From Litchfieldella rifensis (lineage in GTDB: Bacteria; Pseudomonadota; Gammaproteobacteria; Pseudomonadales; Halomonadaceae), in NCBI RefSeq assembly GCF_042646605.1, contig NZ_JBHRUG010000027.1, forward strand, positions 310,001 through 374,000: DNA of 64,000 bases, read 5' to 3'. This document shows, in pieces, positions 8,311 through 16,894 of the stretch. The notes under the pieces are model-generated. The model searched no databases and was not told the DNA's origin. It was given only the letters and a program-made list of their open reading frames with translations. The stretch's first letter is position 1. Each line of letters starts with the position of its first letter. A program made the translations under genes and the position numbers.

Positions 8311-10278
8311 ATGCTCGAGACCCTCTTGCCGATTTTGATCTTCTCCGCGCTGGGGCTGGCGGTGATCGGCGCCTGGCGGCGTATCCGCTTGTGGCGCCAG
8401 GGACGGCCATCGCCTGTCCCGATTCTCAAAGGGCTGGTGGCCATGCCGCGGCGCTATCTGGTGGATCTGCACCATGTGGTGGGGCGCGACAAGGTAATGT
8501 CCAATACCCACGTGGCCACCGCCGGCGGTTTCGTGCTGGCCGCGGTGCTGATGATCCTGGTGCATGGTCTGGGACTGGCGCAGGGTGTGCTCGGCTGGGC
8601 GCTGTTGGCAGCCAGCGTGCTCATGTTCGTCGGCAGCCTGTTCGTGGCCAGGCGACGCCGCAACCCGCCCGCGCGCTTGTCCAAGGGACCCTGGATGCGT
8701 TTGCCGAAAAGCCTGATGGCCTTTTCGCTGAGCGTGTTCCTGATCACCTTGCCGACGGTCGGTGTATTGCCTGAAGACGTTGGCAGTTGGATTCTGGCCG
8801 TGGTTCTGGCCGCGGTGTTGGTCTGGGGCCTGGGCGAGATGTTCTTCGGCATGACGTGGGGCGGGCCCATGAAGCATGCCTTCGCCGGCGCCTTGCACCT
8901 GGCCTTCCATCGTCGCGCCGAGCGCTTCGGTGGCGGGCGTTCCACCGGCCTCAAGGCCCTGAATCTGGACGATCCCAAGGCGCCGCTCGGCGTGGAGACG
9001 CCCAGCGACTTTACCTGGAACCAGTTGCTCGGATTCGACGCCTGCGTGCAGTGCGGTCGTTGCGAAGCGGTGTGTCCGGCCTTCGCCGCCGGTCAGCCGC
9101 TCAACCCCAAGAAGCTGATCCAGGACATGGTGGTGGGCATGGCCGGCGGCAGCGATGCCAACTATGCCGGCAGCCCCTATCCGGACAAACCGGTCGGCGA
9201 GCATCACGGCGACCCGCATGGACCGATCGTGGCGCGCGAGGGCAAGGCGCTGGTCGATGCCGAGACGCTGTGGTCGTGCACCACCTGCCGGGCCTGCGTC
9301 GAAGAATGCCCGATGATGATCGAGCACGTCGATGCCATCGTCGACATGCGTCGCTTCCTGACCCTGGAGCATGGCAATACGCCCAACAAGGGCGCCGAGG
9401 TCCTCGACAACTTGATCGCCACCGACAACCCCGGTGGCTTCGACCCTGGCTCGCGCATGCACTGGGCCGCGGACCTGAACTTGTCACTGATGCGGGACGT
9501 CAAGCAGGCCGATGTGCTGCTGTGGTTGGGCGACGGCGCCTTCGACATGCGCAACCAGCGCACGTTGCGTGCCCTGATCAAGGTGCTGCGCGGCGCCGGC
9601 GTCGACTTCGCGGTGCTCGGCAACGAGGAGCGTGATAGCGGCGACGTGGCACGACGCCTGGGCGACGAGGCGACGTTCCAGTCACTCGCCAAGCGCAATA
9701 TCGCCATCTTGTCGCAGTATCGTTTCCAACGCATCGTCACCTGTGATCCGCACAGTTTCCATGTGCTCAAGAACGAGTATGGCGAGTTGGGTGGCAACTA
9801 TGAAGTGTTCCACCACAGCACCTATATCGCCGAACTGTACGAGGCAGGGCGTCTGTATTTCACGCCTTGGAAGGGGGGCTCGGTCACCTATCACGACCCT
9901 TGCTACTTGGGACGCTACAACGGCGAATACGAGGCACCGCGCAACGTGCTCAAGGCGCTGGGCATCGAAGTGAAGGAAATGGCACGCTCGGGCTATCGTT
10001 CACGCTGCTGTGGCGGAGGCGGTGGTGCGCCGATCACCGATATCCCCGGCAAGCAGCGGATTCCCGACATGCGCATGAACGACGTCAAGGAGACCGGTGC
10101 CGAGCTGGTGGCAGTCGGCTGTCCGCAGTGTACCGCCATGCTCGAGGGGGTGGTGGATGCCACCGCCGAGATCCGCGACATCGCCGAGCTGGTGGCCGAT
10201 GCCCTGGTAACGGAGAGTGAAGCACGCCCCCAATCCACCGCCGAGGCACGCATCGCGATCAAGGAGGTGGCATCATGA
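8311..10278 (+). CDS. dgcB: Dimethylglycine demethylase, membrane Fe-S subunit (heterodisulfide-reductase-like)
   Basis: A 655-aa membrane protein. An N-terminal hydrophobic region has several transmembrane segments (about residues 5-190). It is followed by two [4Fe-4S] ferredoxin motifs (CVQCGRCEAVCP, CTTCRACVEECP) and two CCG-type cysteine clusters (CCGGGGGAP and GCPQCTAM) near the C-terminus. It likely carries electrons from DgcA towards the quinone pool or EtfAB. The ATG at 8311 is chosen over the TTG at 8287 because GAGGTGAG lies just upstream and the first residues MLETLLPILIF match the family start. It overlaps etfA by 4 bp (ATGA), which implies translational coupling. Confidence 0.92.
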   Translation: MLETLLPILIFSALGLAVIGAWRRIRLWRQGRPSPVPILKGLVAMPRRYLVDLHHVVGRDKVMSNTHVATAGGFVLAAVLMILVHGLGLAQGVLGWALLAASVLMFVGSLFVARRRRNPPARLSKGPWMRLPKSLMAFSLSVFLITLPTVGVLPEDVGSWILAVVLAAVLVWGLGEMFFGMTWGGPMKHAFAGALHLAFHRRAERFGGGRSTGLKALNLDDPKAPLGVETPSDFTWNQLLGFDACVQCGRCEAVCPAFAAGQPLNPKKLIQDMVVGMAGGSDANYAGSPYPDKPVGEHHGDPHGPIVAREGKALVDAETLWSCTTCRACVEECPMMIEHVDAIVDMRRFLTLEHGNTPNKGAEVLDNLIATDNPGGFDPGSRMHWAADLNLSLMRDVKQADVLLWLGDGAFDMRNQRTLRALIKVLRGAGVDFAVLGNEERDSGDVARRLGDEATFQSLAKRNIAILSQYRFQRIVTCDPHSFHVLKNEYGELGGNYEVFHHSTYIAELYEAGRLYFTPWKGGSVTYHDPCYLGRYNGEYEAPRNVLKALGIEVKEMARSGYRSRCCGGGGGAPITDIPGKQRIPDMRMNDVKETGAELVAVGCPQCTAMLEGVVDATAEIRDIAELVADALVTESEARPQSTAEARIAIKEVAS

Positions 10279-11585
10279 CCGAGATATTGCGTCGCGACCC
10301 GCGCAAGGAATGGATCGCCCGGAACCGCCTGCATCCCGAACACGAACAGGTGTTACTCGAGTTGGGACAGGGAACGGCCATGGCAACGGAGTGGATGGGG
10401 CCCAATGGGGTGATACGCAAGAATCCCCATGGCTTGGGTTTCATCGGCCCCAATGGCATCAAGCGCATCGACCGCAGCGGCGTCCAGCAGGCTCCCACAG
10501 CGGGACGAGGCGCTGGGCAAACGGCTGCGGCTGCCGACAATCGCCGGCGTGTCGAGATCGAAGCTCCGGCCTTCCTGGTCGCGGTGGTGCCGGATATGCC
10601 CGGCGGACGGCTCTCGTCGCACGACCGCGACCTGCTAGGCCTGGCCCGGCAACTGGCCGATGTCGATGGCGAACGGCAGGGAGCCGTGCTGGCGGTGGTC
10701 TTCGGCGGTCACAAGGAAAGCGAGGGCAGCAGCGAGCATAAAGGGGGTGCTTTCGGCGAAGCCGGTGTCGATCGCCTGCTGCATCTCGACGATGCGCTGT
10801 TCGATGGCTACTCCCCGGAGTCGCGCCTGGTGGCCTTGAGCGCGGTCGAGGGCGAGTTCGCCCCTCGTCACTGGCTGTTACCCGACTCCAAGCTGGGTGG
10901 AGCCGACCTGGGGCGGCGGCTGGCGGCTCGTCTTCAGGAACGGCCCGCCACCGGCGTCTGGCAGATCGAGAGGGACGACACCCACGAATTGGGATGGCGC
11001 TGCACCGCTCGTGGAGCGGCGGGCACCACCGATATACAGCGCGCTCTGCCGCGTGTGGCCTTGGCCCTGCCGGAGTGTGCCGAACCGGTCTCGGAAACCC
11101 GTCATGCTGCACAGTCGCTTGCCTTGTCGCAGGCATTGCCATCGCAGCTGGGTCGTATCGAGGATCTGGGACAGGTTGCCGTCGACCCGGCCGGGGTGGC
11201 GCTGGCGGAAGCCGAGTTCATCCTTTCCGCCGGCAATGGCGTCAAGGACTGGGACGGATTCCATCATGCCGCCAAGGTGCTGGGGGCGACCGAGGGAGCA
11301 TCGCGGGTGGCGGTGGACGACGGATTCATGCCGCGCCATCGGCAGGTGGGGGCTACCGGAACCTGGGTAACGGCGCGAGTCTATCTAGCCGTGGGCATCA
11401 GCGGTGCCATCCAGCATTTGCAGGGTATCCAGAGTTGCGACAAGGTCGTGGCCATCAATCTTGACCCTGGCTGCGACATGATCAAGCGTGCCGACCTGGC
11501 GGTGATCGGCGACTCGGCGAAGATCCTGGGAGCGTTGGTTGCCCTGGTGGAACAGCAACGAGAGGAGAAGCGCGATGCAGCCTGA
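10275..11585 (+). CDS. etfA: Electron transfer flavoprotein alpha subunit, betaine-pathway type
   Basis: A 436-aa EtfA. The C-terminal FAD-binding domain is clear (ILSAGNGVKDWDGF, GATGTWVTARVYLAVGISGAIQH, AINLDPGCDMIKRADLAVIGD). It is about 100 aa longer than housekeeping EtfA. The extra N-terminus contains two GPNG segments (MGPNGVIRKNPHGLGF and IGPNGIKRIDRSG) and no cysteine, so it is not an added Fe-S domain. It accepts electrons from DgcAB and possibly SoxBDAG. Start and stop overlap both neighbours, and the dgcB-etfA-etfB order is that of Pseudomonas. Confidence 0.92.
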   Translation: MTEILRRDPRKEWIARNRLHPEHEQVLLELGQGTAMATEWMGPNGVIRKNPHGLGFIGPNGIKRIDRSGVQQAPTAGRGAGQTAAAADNRRRVEIEAPAFLVAVVPDMPGGRLSSHDRDLLGLARQLADVDGERQGAVLAVVFGGHKESEGSSEHKGGAFGEAGVDRLLHLDDALFDGYSPESRLVALSAVEGEFAPRHWLLPDSKLGGADLGRRLAARLQERPATGVWQIERDDTHELGWRCTARGAAGTTDIQRALPRVALALPECAEPVSETRHAAQSLALSQALPSQLGRIEDLGQVAVDPAGVALAEAEFILSAGNGVKDWDGFHHAAKVLGATEGASRVAVDDGFMPRHRQVGATGTWVTARVYLAVGISGAIQHLQGIQSCDKVVAINLDPGCDMIKRADLAVIGDSAKILGALVALVEQQREEKRDAA

Positions 11586-12378
11586 GGCCCAAGCCAAAGC
11601 AGCGCTCGATGTGGCGATATTGGTATCCATTGGCCGGCATCCGTTGACGGGACGTGCCCGGCGCGCCGATCAGGATGCCCGGGGCGTGGAGCTGGCCATG
11701 TCCCTCGACAAGTCGCGCATCACGCTAGTGCATGCGGGAGTACTCGACGAGGAAAGCGAGGGCGCGCTGCGGGGCTATCTGGGCATGGGCTTCCAAGCCC
11801 TGACCCTGATCGAGCAGCCTCCCGGTGCCGATGTGATTCCCGCCTTGGCCAGCGCCCTGAGCGAGGCGAAACCCCAGTTGGTGATTGCCGGCGAACGTGC
11901 CGAACAGGGAGAAGGCTCCGGCTTGTTGCCCTACCTGCTTGCCGAACGTCTGGGCTGGCCGATGGTCAGCGGCTTGGCCAGCGTGGAGAAGGTGGAGAAT
12001 GGTGTTGCCACTCTCCTTCAGGCCCTGCCGCGCGGCCAGCGTCGGCGGCTTCAGGTGCGTCTGCCGGCCATCGTGACCGTCGATGGCGCCGCCTCGGCCG
12101 CGCGCCAGAGCGCCTACGGGCCGGCACGCCGTGGTGAACTGCGGCTTGTCGAAGCTCCTGCGGTATTCGATGAAGCCTCGAACGACTGGACGGTGCAAGC
12201 GGCTCGCAAGCGACCCAAGCGCTTGAAGATCGTCAAGGCGGCCTCGGCTCGCGACCGTTTCAAGGCCGCCGCGGCCAAGGCCGAAGGCGGAGGTGGCCAG
12301 GTGCTGTCCGACGTGACACCGGAACAGGGTGCCGAGGCGATCCACAAACTGCTCAAGGAGGAGGGGGTGCTGCGCTGA
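11575..12378 (+). CDS. etfB: Electron transfer flavoprotein beta subunit
   Basis: A 267-aa EtfB-family protein (nucleotide-binding alpha/beta fold) partnering the upstream EtfA. Typical segments are RRADQDARGVELAMSLDKS, VIAGERAEQGEGSGLLPYLLAERLGWP and VRLPAIVTVDGAASAARQSAYGPARRG. The ATG at 11575 follows AGAGGAG and overlaps the etfA stop by 11 bp. The C-terminus ends in a charged helix. It is the last gene of the dgc operon; the convergent DMT transporter ends 13 bp downstream. A short AGGCG/CGCCT hairpin lies in the gap. Confidence 0.9.
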   Translation: MQPEAQAKAALDVAILVSIGRHPLTGRARRADQDARGVELAMSLDKSRITLVHAGVLDEESEGALRGYLGMGFQALTLIEQPPGADVIPALASALSEAKPQLVIAGERAEQGEGSGLLPYLLAERLGWPMVSGLASVEKVENGVATLLQALPRGQRRRLQVRLPAIVTVDGAASAARQSAYGPARRGELRLVEAPAVFDEASNDWTVQAARKRPKRLKIVKAASARDRFKAAAAKAEGGGGQVLSDVTPEQGAEAIHKLLKEEGVLR

Positions 12379-12391
12379 GGCGTAGCGCCTT

Positions 12392-13348
12392 CTAGTCGGT
12401 CTTTATTTCCCGCGTAGCGGCCGTAGCGTCACGGTGCTGGACGGTCGTGCTCTTGCCCTTCACCACCATCACGACCCCGCTCAGCGCGATGGTCATCCCA
12501 AGCAGGGCGATGGGGGGAAGGGCCTCGTCGAACAGCCACCAGGCTTCGAGGGCCGTCACCGGCGGCACCAGGTAGAACAGGCTGGCCACCCGAGAGGCCT
12601 CGCCACGCTTGATCAGGGCCATCAGCAGCAGGATGGCGGCGATCGACAGCACCAGCACCAGCCAGCCCAGGGTCACCAGGAAGGTTGGTGTCCAGTCGAT
12701 GCGACGTTCCTCGAGCAGGAGGGCACCGAGCCCCAGGATCACGCTTGCCCCCAGGTACTGGACCACGGTGCCGGCGAGCAGCGGCATGCCCGTGCAGTAG
12801 CGTTTCTGGTAGAGAGTGCCGCAGGAGATGCCGGCCAGGGCAACCATCACGCAGGCCAGCGCTCCCAGGCCAAATCCTTGGAACAGGCCGCCATCACCCG
12901 GATCCAGCTTGCTGCCCAATACCAAGGTGATGCCGACCAGTCCGAGTGCCAGTCCGGTCCACTGGTATGAGCTCAAACGCTCGTTGAGCAGTGGCCTGGC
13001 CAGGGCCGCGGTCAGCAGCGGTTGCAGGCCGACCAGCAGCGAAGCCAGTCCCGCCGGCATGCCCAGGTAGATGCCATAGAAAACCCCGCCCAGGTAGGCA
13101 CCGTGAACCATCAGGCCCGAAGTGGCGATATGCCCCCACAATCGTGGGCCTTTTGGCCAGCCGCCCTTGAGCAGAAACACCAGCGGAATCAGCAATGCCA
13201 GCGTGAGCACGAAGCGCACGAACAGAAAGGTAAAGGGTTCCGCGTAGGGGAGGCCGAATTTGGCGCCAATGAAACCGGTACTCCACAACAGCACGAATAA
13301 TGCCGGCATGGCGGTGATGGCAACTAGGGACGTTCGGGGGCCGGGCAT
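12392..13348 (-). CDS. EamA/DMT-family transporter
   Basis: A 318-aa inner-membrane protein with about ten hydrophobic helices arranged as two EamA repeats, of the drug/metabolite transporter superfamily. Visible landmarks are FVLLWSTGFIGAKFGLPYAEPFTFLFVRF in the first helices and LLNERLSSYQWTGLALGLVGI at the end of repeat 1. Substrate cannot be read from sequence; export of amino acids or metabolites is typical. The start at 13348 lacks a clear ribosome site, and Met14 is an alternative. It is convergent with etfB and appears monocistronic. The 259-bp gap to the next gene (13349-13607) contains only AT-rich promoter-like DNA. Confidence 0.85.
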   Translation of the reverse strand: MPGPRTSLVAITAMPALFVLLWSTGFIGAKFGLPYAEPFTFLFVRFVLTLALLIPLVFLLKGGWPKGPRLWGHIATSGLMVHGAYLGGVFYGIYLGMPAGLASLLVGLQPLLTAALARPLLNERLSSYQWTGLALGLVGITLVLGSKLDPGDGGLFQGFGLGALACVMVALAGISCGTLYQKRYCTGMPLLAGTVVQYLGASVILGLGALLLEERRIDWTPTFLVTLGWLVLVLSIAAILLLMALIKRGEASRVASLFYLVPPVTALEAWWLFDEALPPIALLGMTIALSGVVMVVKGKSTTVQHRDATAATREIKTD

Positions 13349-13607
13349 GGGGGGAGGGCGGTCCTTGTCGATTACGAATCGGATGATAGCGCCACCTTAC
13401 CCGTTGATTGGTGATGGCGGAAGTCATGCTGAGGCTGACCGTGGTACAGCGCCAATCGAGGGCAGTTGCAGAGGCGTCTCTATTTGGATACGCATGTATC
13501 TTTCATACAACTTTATATTTCTCAATGTTACAAAGAAATATTGAACCTGACCCGGTCATTGTCGTCACATGAGGTCACATACACAGTAAGACCCTTGGAG
13601 GTATCAC

Positions 13608-14009
13608 ATGCAACGGATGACTGCTCTGTTTTCCGCCGCCCTACTGACTGGCGGCCTGCTGTCCGCGCAAGCGGCTTTCGCTCAGCAGGATCCTGCACAA
13701 GACCCAGCCGCCGCCCCGGAGCAGTCACAGGCCGCGCCGGCCCAGGATTTCAGCGATCAACAGCTCCAGCAGTTCGCCGACGCATCGCAGGAAATCGCCA
13801 TGATTTCTCAGGAGTACACCAAACGCTTGCAAGAGGCGGAAGATGAAACCGCTCAGCAGGAAGTCCGCATGGAGGCCAACGAGAAGATGGTCAAAGTCGT
13901 TGAGGATAGCGGCTTGGACGTCGAAACCTTCAACTCGATCGGACAAGCCATCCAGCAGGATCCCGAGTTGATGCAGCGCGTTCAGCAGATGGCACAAGGA
14001 CAGCAGTAG
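13608..14009 (+). CDS. Secreted DUF4168-domain protein
   Basis: A 133-aa protein with a Sec signal peptide (LFSAALLTGGLLSAQAAFA, cleavage near residue 25). An Ala/Gln/Pro-rich linker is followed by a DUF4168 region (about residues 48-128) with the characteristic FSDQQLQQFADASQEI and QEVRMEANEKMVKVVEDSGLDVETFN helices. Such proteins are predicted to be exported, helical and of unknown function. Start supported by TTGGAGG. Monocistronic, bounded by AT-rich upstream DNA and a hairpin downstream. Confidence 0.88.
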   Translation: MQRMTALFSAALLTGGLLSAQAAFAQQDPAQDPAAAPEQSQAAPAQDFSDQQLQQFADASQEIAMISQEYTKRLQEAEDETAQQEVRMEANEKMVKVVEDSGLDVETFNSIGQAIQQDPELMQRVQQMAQGQQ

Positions 14010-14065
14010 AGCAGTCATGAGCTGATTCGCCGTGTCGGCCATTGCCGACAGCGTCAAATGAAGAG

Positions 14066-14089
14066 GGCCACCCTGCGGGGTGGCCTTCT
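14066..14089 (+). terminator. Terminator hairpin after the DUF4168 gene
   Basis: A perfect 8-bp stem (GGCCACCC / GGGTGGCC) with a 4-base loop, followed by TTCT. The T-run is weak but the stem is strong. Confidence 0.65.
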
Positions 14090-14177
14090 GCATAGGGACA
14101 TGATCCGGAAGTGACGCGCTTTACACCCGGAAGATGGCGCATCAAACTAGCGTTATAGCTTGTGTGGGGTGATATGC

Positions 14178-16088
14178 ATGGATGTCGAGTTACTGGAAAT
14201 CCGCGAGCACTTGGGACGCTTCCCTCCATTCGACAGCCTTCCCGATGCCTTGCTCGACGAGGTTGCGGGGCAGGTGGAGGTGGCCTACTTCAAGGCGGGC
14301 ACGGATATCCTGAAACTCGAGGATACCATCGCCGAGCTACTCTATATCCGCAGCGGGGCGGTGGAGATCTATCGCCGCAATGGCGATCTCTACAACCGCC
14401 TGGGCGAGGGCGACATCTTCGGGCACTTCAGCTTGTTGCGCAATCACCGGATACGCCATCCCGCCCGTGCCATCGAAGACACCCTGATCTATTACATTCC
14501 CGAGCGTGTCTTTCACCATCTCTGCGAGGCGGACGAGCACTTCGCCGATTTCGTCGAGCTGGATAGGCCACGCTTGAAGTCGACAGTGGAAGAGCAGCGC
14601 AAGAGCAACGAGATGATGCTCACCCGGGTTCGCAAGCTGGTCTCCCGCAAGCCCTTGATGATCGACAGCGGCGCTACGGTGCAGGAAGCCGCGCGGCGCA
14701 TGAACGAGGAGAGCGTATCGGCGGTGCTGGTGATTGCCGAACCCGATGACGATCCGCGCCGCACTTTCACCGATGGGGGCGGGCGCCAATGGCGGCTGGT
14801 GGGCATCCTGACCGATCAGGACCTTCGCAATCGGGTCGTTGCCAAGGGGCTGGCGGCCACGACCCCGGTAGCCGAGGTGGTGACCGAGAACCTCATCACC
14901 ATCCAGTCCGACGAGTCGGTGCATGAAGCGATGCTCTACATGTTGCGCAGCAACGTGCACCATCTGCCGGTGCTGTACCGCCGTCGACCGGTGGGGGTCG
15001 TGCATCTGTCAGACATCATTCGCTACGAGACGCATAGCAGTCTTTACCTGGTCAGTAACATCTACCGCCAGCCCAACGCCCAAGGGCTGGCTCGTCTCGA
15101 GCCGGAAGTGCGGGCGGCTTTCGTGCGCATGATCAAGGACGGTGCCGACTCGCAGATGGTCGGCAGTGCGCTGTCGACCATCGGTCGTAGCTTCACGCGA
15201 CGGCTGCTGGAATTGGCCCAGGAAGAACTGGGACCGCCTCCGGTTCCCTACTGCTTCATGGCACTGGGGTCCATGGCGCGTAACGAGCAGAGTATCGTCA
15301 CCGACCAGGACAATGCGCTGATCCTGGACGACAGCTTCGACCCTGAACAGCATGACGGCTATTTTGCCGAGTTGGCCAAGCGGGTCAGCGACGGTCTGGA
15401 TGCTTGCGGCTATACCTATTGCAAGGGGGGGATCATGGCCACCAACCCGCAATGGCGGCAGCCGTTACGGGTGTGGAAGGGCTACTTCAGCGACTGGATC
15501 GACAATCCCAATCCGGAGCACCTGCTGCACAGTTCTATCTTTTTCGATCTCGACAGCGTCTATGGCGAGGAAGCCTTCGTCGAGCAATTGCAGGACCTGG
15601 TGGCCGACAAGGCGTCGCAGAGTCCGCGGTTCCTGGCGGCCATGGCGCGCAACGCGCTCAACCGCACGCCGCCGCTGGGCTTCTTCCGTACCTTCGTGAT
15701 GGAGAAGGATGGCAAGCAGAACAATTCCATCAACCTCAAGAGGCGTGGCACGGCACCGATGACCGATCTCATCCGGGTGCATGCCCTGGCCTGTGGCTCA
15801 CGCGCACAGAACTCCTTCGACCGCCTCGATGACATCACCAAGACCCAACTGTTGCCGGCGGGCACTGGCGACAAGATCCGCTATGCGCTGGAATTTATCT
15901 CCATGGTGCGCATTCGTCATCAGGTCATCGATATCGAGGAGGAGCGTGAGCCGGACAACAATATCGAGCCGGGCAATGTCTCGGATACCGAGCGCCACAA
16001 TCTCAAGGATGCCTTCCAGGTGTTGAGCAATGCCCAGAAATTCCTGAAATTCCGCTATCCCATTCCCTCCATGAGCCGTGCACTCTGA
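14178..16088 (+). CDS. CNMP-binding / CBS / DUF294 nucleotidyltransferase-like signalling protein
   Basis: A 636-aa cytosolic multidomain protein. A cyclic-nucleotide-binding-like domain (about residues 10-130) is followed by two CBS domains (about 155-285, including VGILTDQDLRNRVVAKGL), a DUF294 GlnD-like nucleotidyltransferase domain with ALGSMARNEQSIVTDQDNALIL (about 355-380), and DUF294_C. The GS...DxD-type catalytic pattern is intact, so nucleotidyl transfer on a protein partner is possible; no substrate is known to me. Start at 14178 is preferred over the TTG at 14160 because GGGGTGAT lies upstream. The stop falls 5 bp before the following exonuclease gene. Confidence 0.88.
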   Translation: MDVELLEIREHLGRFPPFDSLPDALLDEVAGQVEVAYFKAGTDILKLEDTIAELLYIRSGAVEIYRRNGDLYNRLGEGDIFGHFSLLRNHRIRHPARAIEDTLIYYIPERVFHHLCEADEHFADFVELDRPRLKSTVEEQRKSNEMMLTRVRKLVSRKPLMIDSGATVQEAARRMNEESVSAVLVIAEPDDDPRRTFTDGGGRQWRLVGILTDQDLRNRVVAKGLAATTPVAEVVTENLITIQSDESVHEAMLYMLRSNVHHLPVLYRRRPVGVVHLSDIIRYETHSSLYLVSNIYRQPNAQGLARLEPEVRAAFVRMIKDGADSQMVGSALSTIGRSFTRRLLELAQEELGPPPVPYCFMALGSMARNEQSIVTDQDNALILDDSFDPEQHDGYFAELAKRVSDGLDACGYTYCKGGIMATNPQWRQPLRVWKGYFSDWIDNPNPEHLLHSSIFFDLDSVYGEEAFVEQLQDLVADKASQSPRFLAAMARNALNRTPPLGFFRTFVMEKDGKQNNSINLKRRGTAPMTDLIRVHALACGSRAQNSFDRLDDITKTQLLPAGTGDKIRYALEFISMVRIRHQVIDIEEEREPDNNIEPGNVSDTERHNLKDAFQVLSNAQKFLKFRYPIPSMSRAL

Positions 16089-16092
16089 ATCG

Positions 16093-16815
16093 ATGCTTAC
16101 CCTTCGCTTTCCTCAGGAGTCGCGGCCGGGATGGCCGGAATATATGGCGCAGCGTGCGGCCGATGCCCGTGATACCCGATTGCAGCGTTTTTTTGCCGCC
16201 GGTGCCCTGGCGCCAAACACGCCGATTGGCGACGCGCCCCTGATCGCCATGGACATGGAAACCACGGGCCTCGACGAGCGGCGTCACGCCATTGTCAGCA
16301 TCGGCCTGGTTCCCTTCACCTTGCAGCGCATTTTCCTGGCTCAACGTCGCTACTGGGTGGTGCGTCCGCCGCGTCCCTTGAGCAGGAAATCGGTGACCTT
16401 CCACCGCATCACGCATTCGGAAATCGCCGAGGCGCCCGACCTCGAAGAGATCCTGGACGAGGTGTTGGAGATGCTGGCGGGTCGGTTGGCTGTCGTGCAT
16501 TACCGCCATATCGAACGGCCGTTCTTCAACGCCGCCGTCAAGGCTCGCCTGAATGAAGGGGTACGCTTCCCGCTGATCGATACCATGTCGCTGGAGGCGC
16601 GGATTCATCGCCAGTCGCCCTGGGCACGTTTTCGGCGTTGGATGAGACGCCCGCCGGTGTCCATTCGCCTGCACAACAGCCGGCTGCGCTACGGCCTGCC
16701 GGCCTATCAGGGCCACCATGCGCTGACCGATGCACTGGCCACGGCGGAACTGCTGCAGGCCCAGATCGCCAATCGATACTCATTGGATACGCCGGTCGGG
16801 AAATTATGGAGCTAG
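16093..16815 (+). CDS. DnaQ-like 3'-5' exonuclease (DEDDh)
   Basis: A 240-aa exonuclease-fold protein. ExoI is MDMETTGLDE. ExoIII is HHALTDALATAEL, with His and Asp five residues apart (DEDDh type). The ExoII position reads VVHYRHIERPFFN, where the usual Asp is replaced by Glu. It is likely an accessory epsilon-like exonuclease for DNA repair or RNA trimming, not the replicative DnaQ. Start uncertain: ATG 16093 lies just after the DUF294 stop, and GTG 16078 would overlap it. Tight coupling to the DUF294 gene suggests a functional pair, but the mechanism is unknown. Confidence 0.87.
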   Translation: MLTLRFPQESRPGWPEYMAQRAADARDTRLQRFFAAGALAPNTPIGDAPLIAMDMETTGLDERRHAIVSIGLVPFTLQRIFLAQRRYWVVRPPRPLSRKSVTFHRITHSEIAEAPDLEEILDEVLEMLAGRLAVVHYRHIERPFFNAAVKARLNEGVRFPLIDTMSLEARIHRQSPWARFRRWMRRPPVSIRLHNSRLRYGLPAYQGHHALTDALATAELLQAQIANRYSLDTPVGKLWS

Positions 16816-16840
16816 AAGCCTCTGGCGGGAGGCGAGTGGG

Positions 16841-16873
16841 AAAACACGACAGGCGGCCTCAGGGCCGCCTGTC
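16841..16873 (-). terminator. Terminator of the first BCCT gene
   Basis: A perfect 11-bp stem (GACAGGCGGCC / GGCCGCCTGTC) with a 4-base loop. On the minus strand it is followed by GTGTTTT, and it is also usable from the exonuclease side. Confidence 0.85.
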
Positions 16874-16894
16874 GCGTTTATTGCGGGTGTCGTG

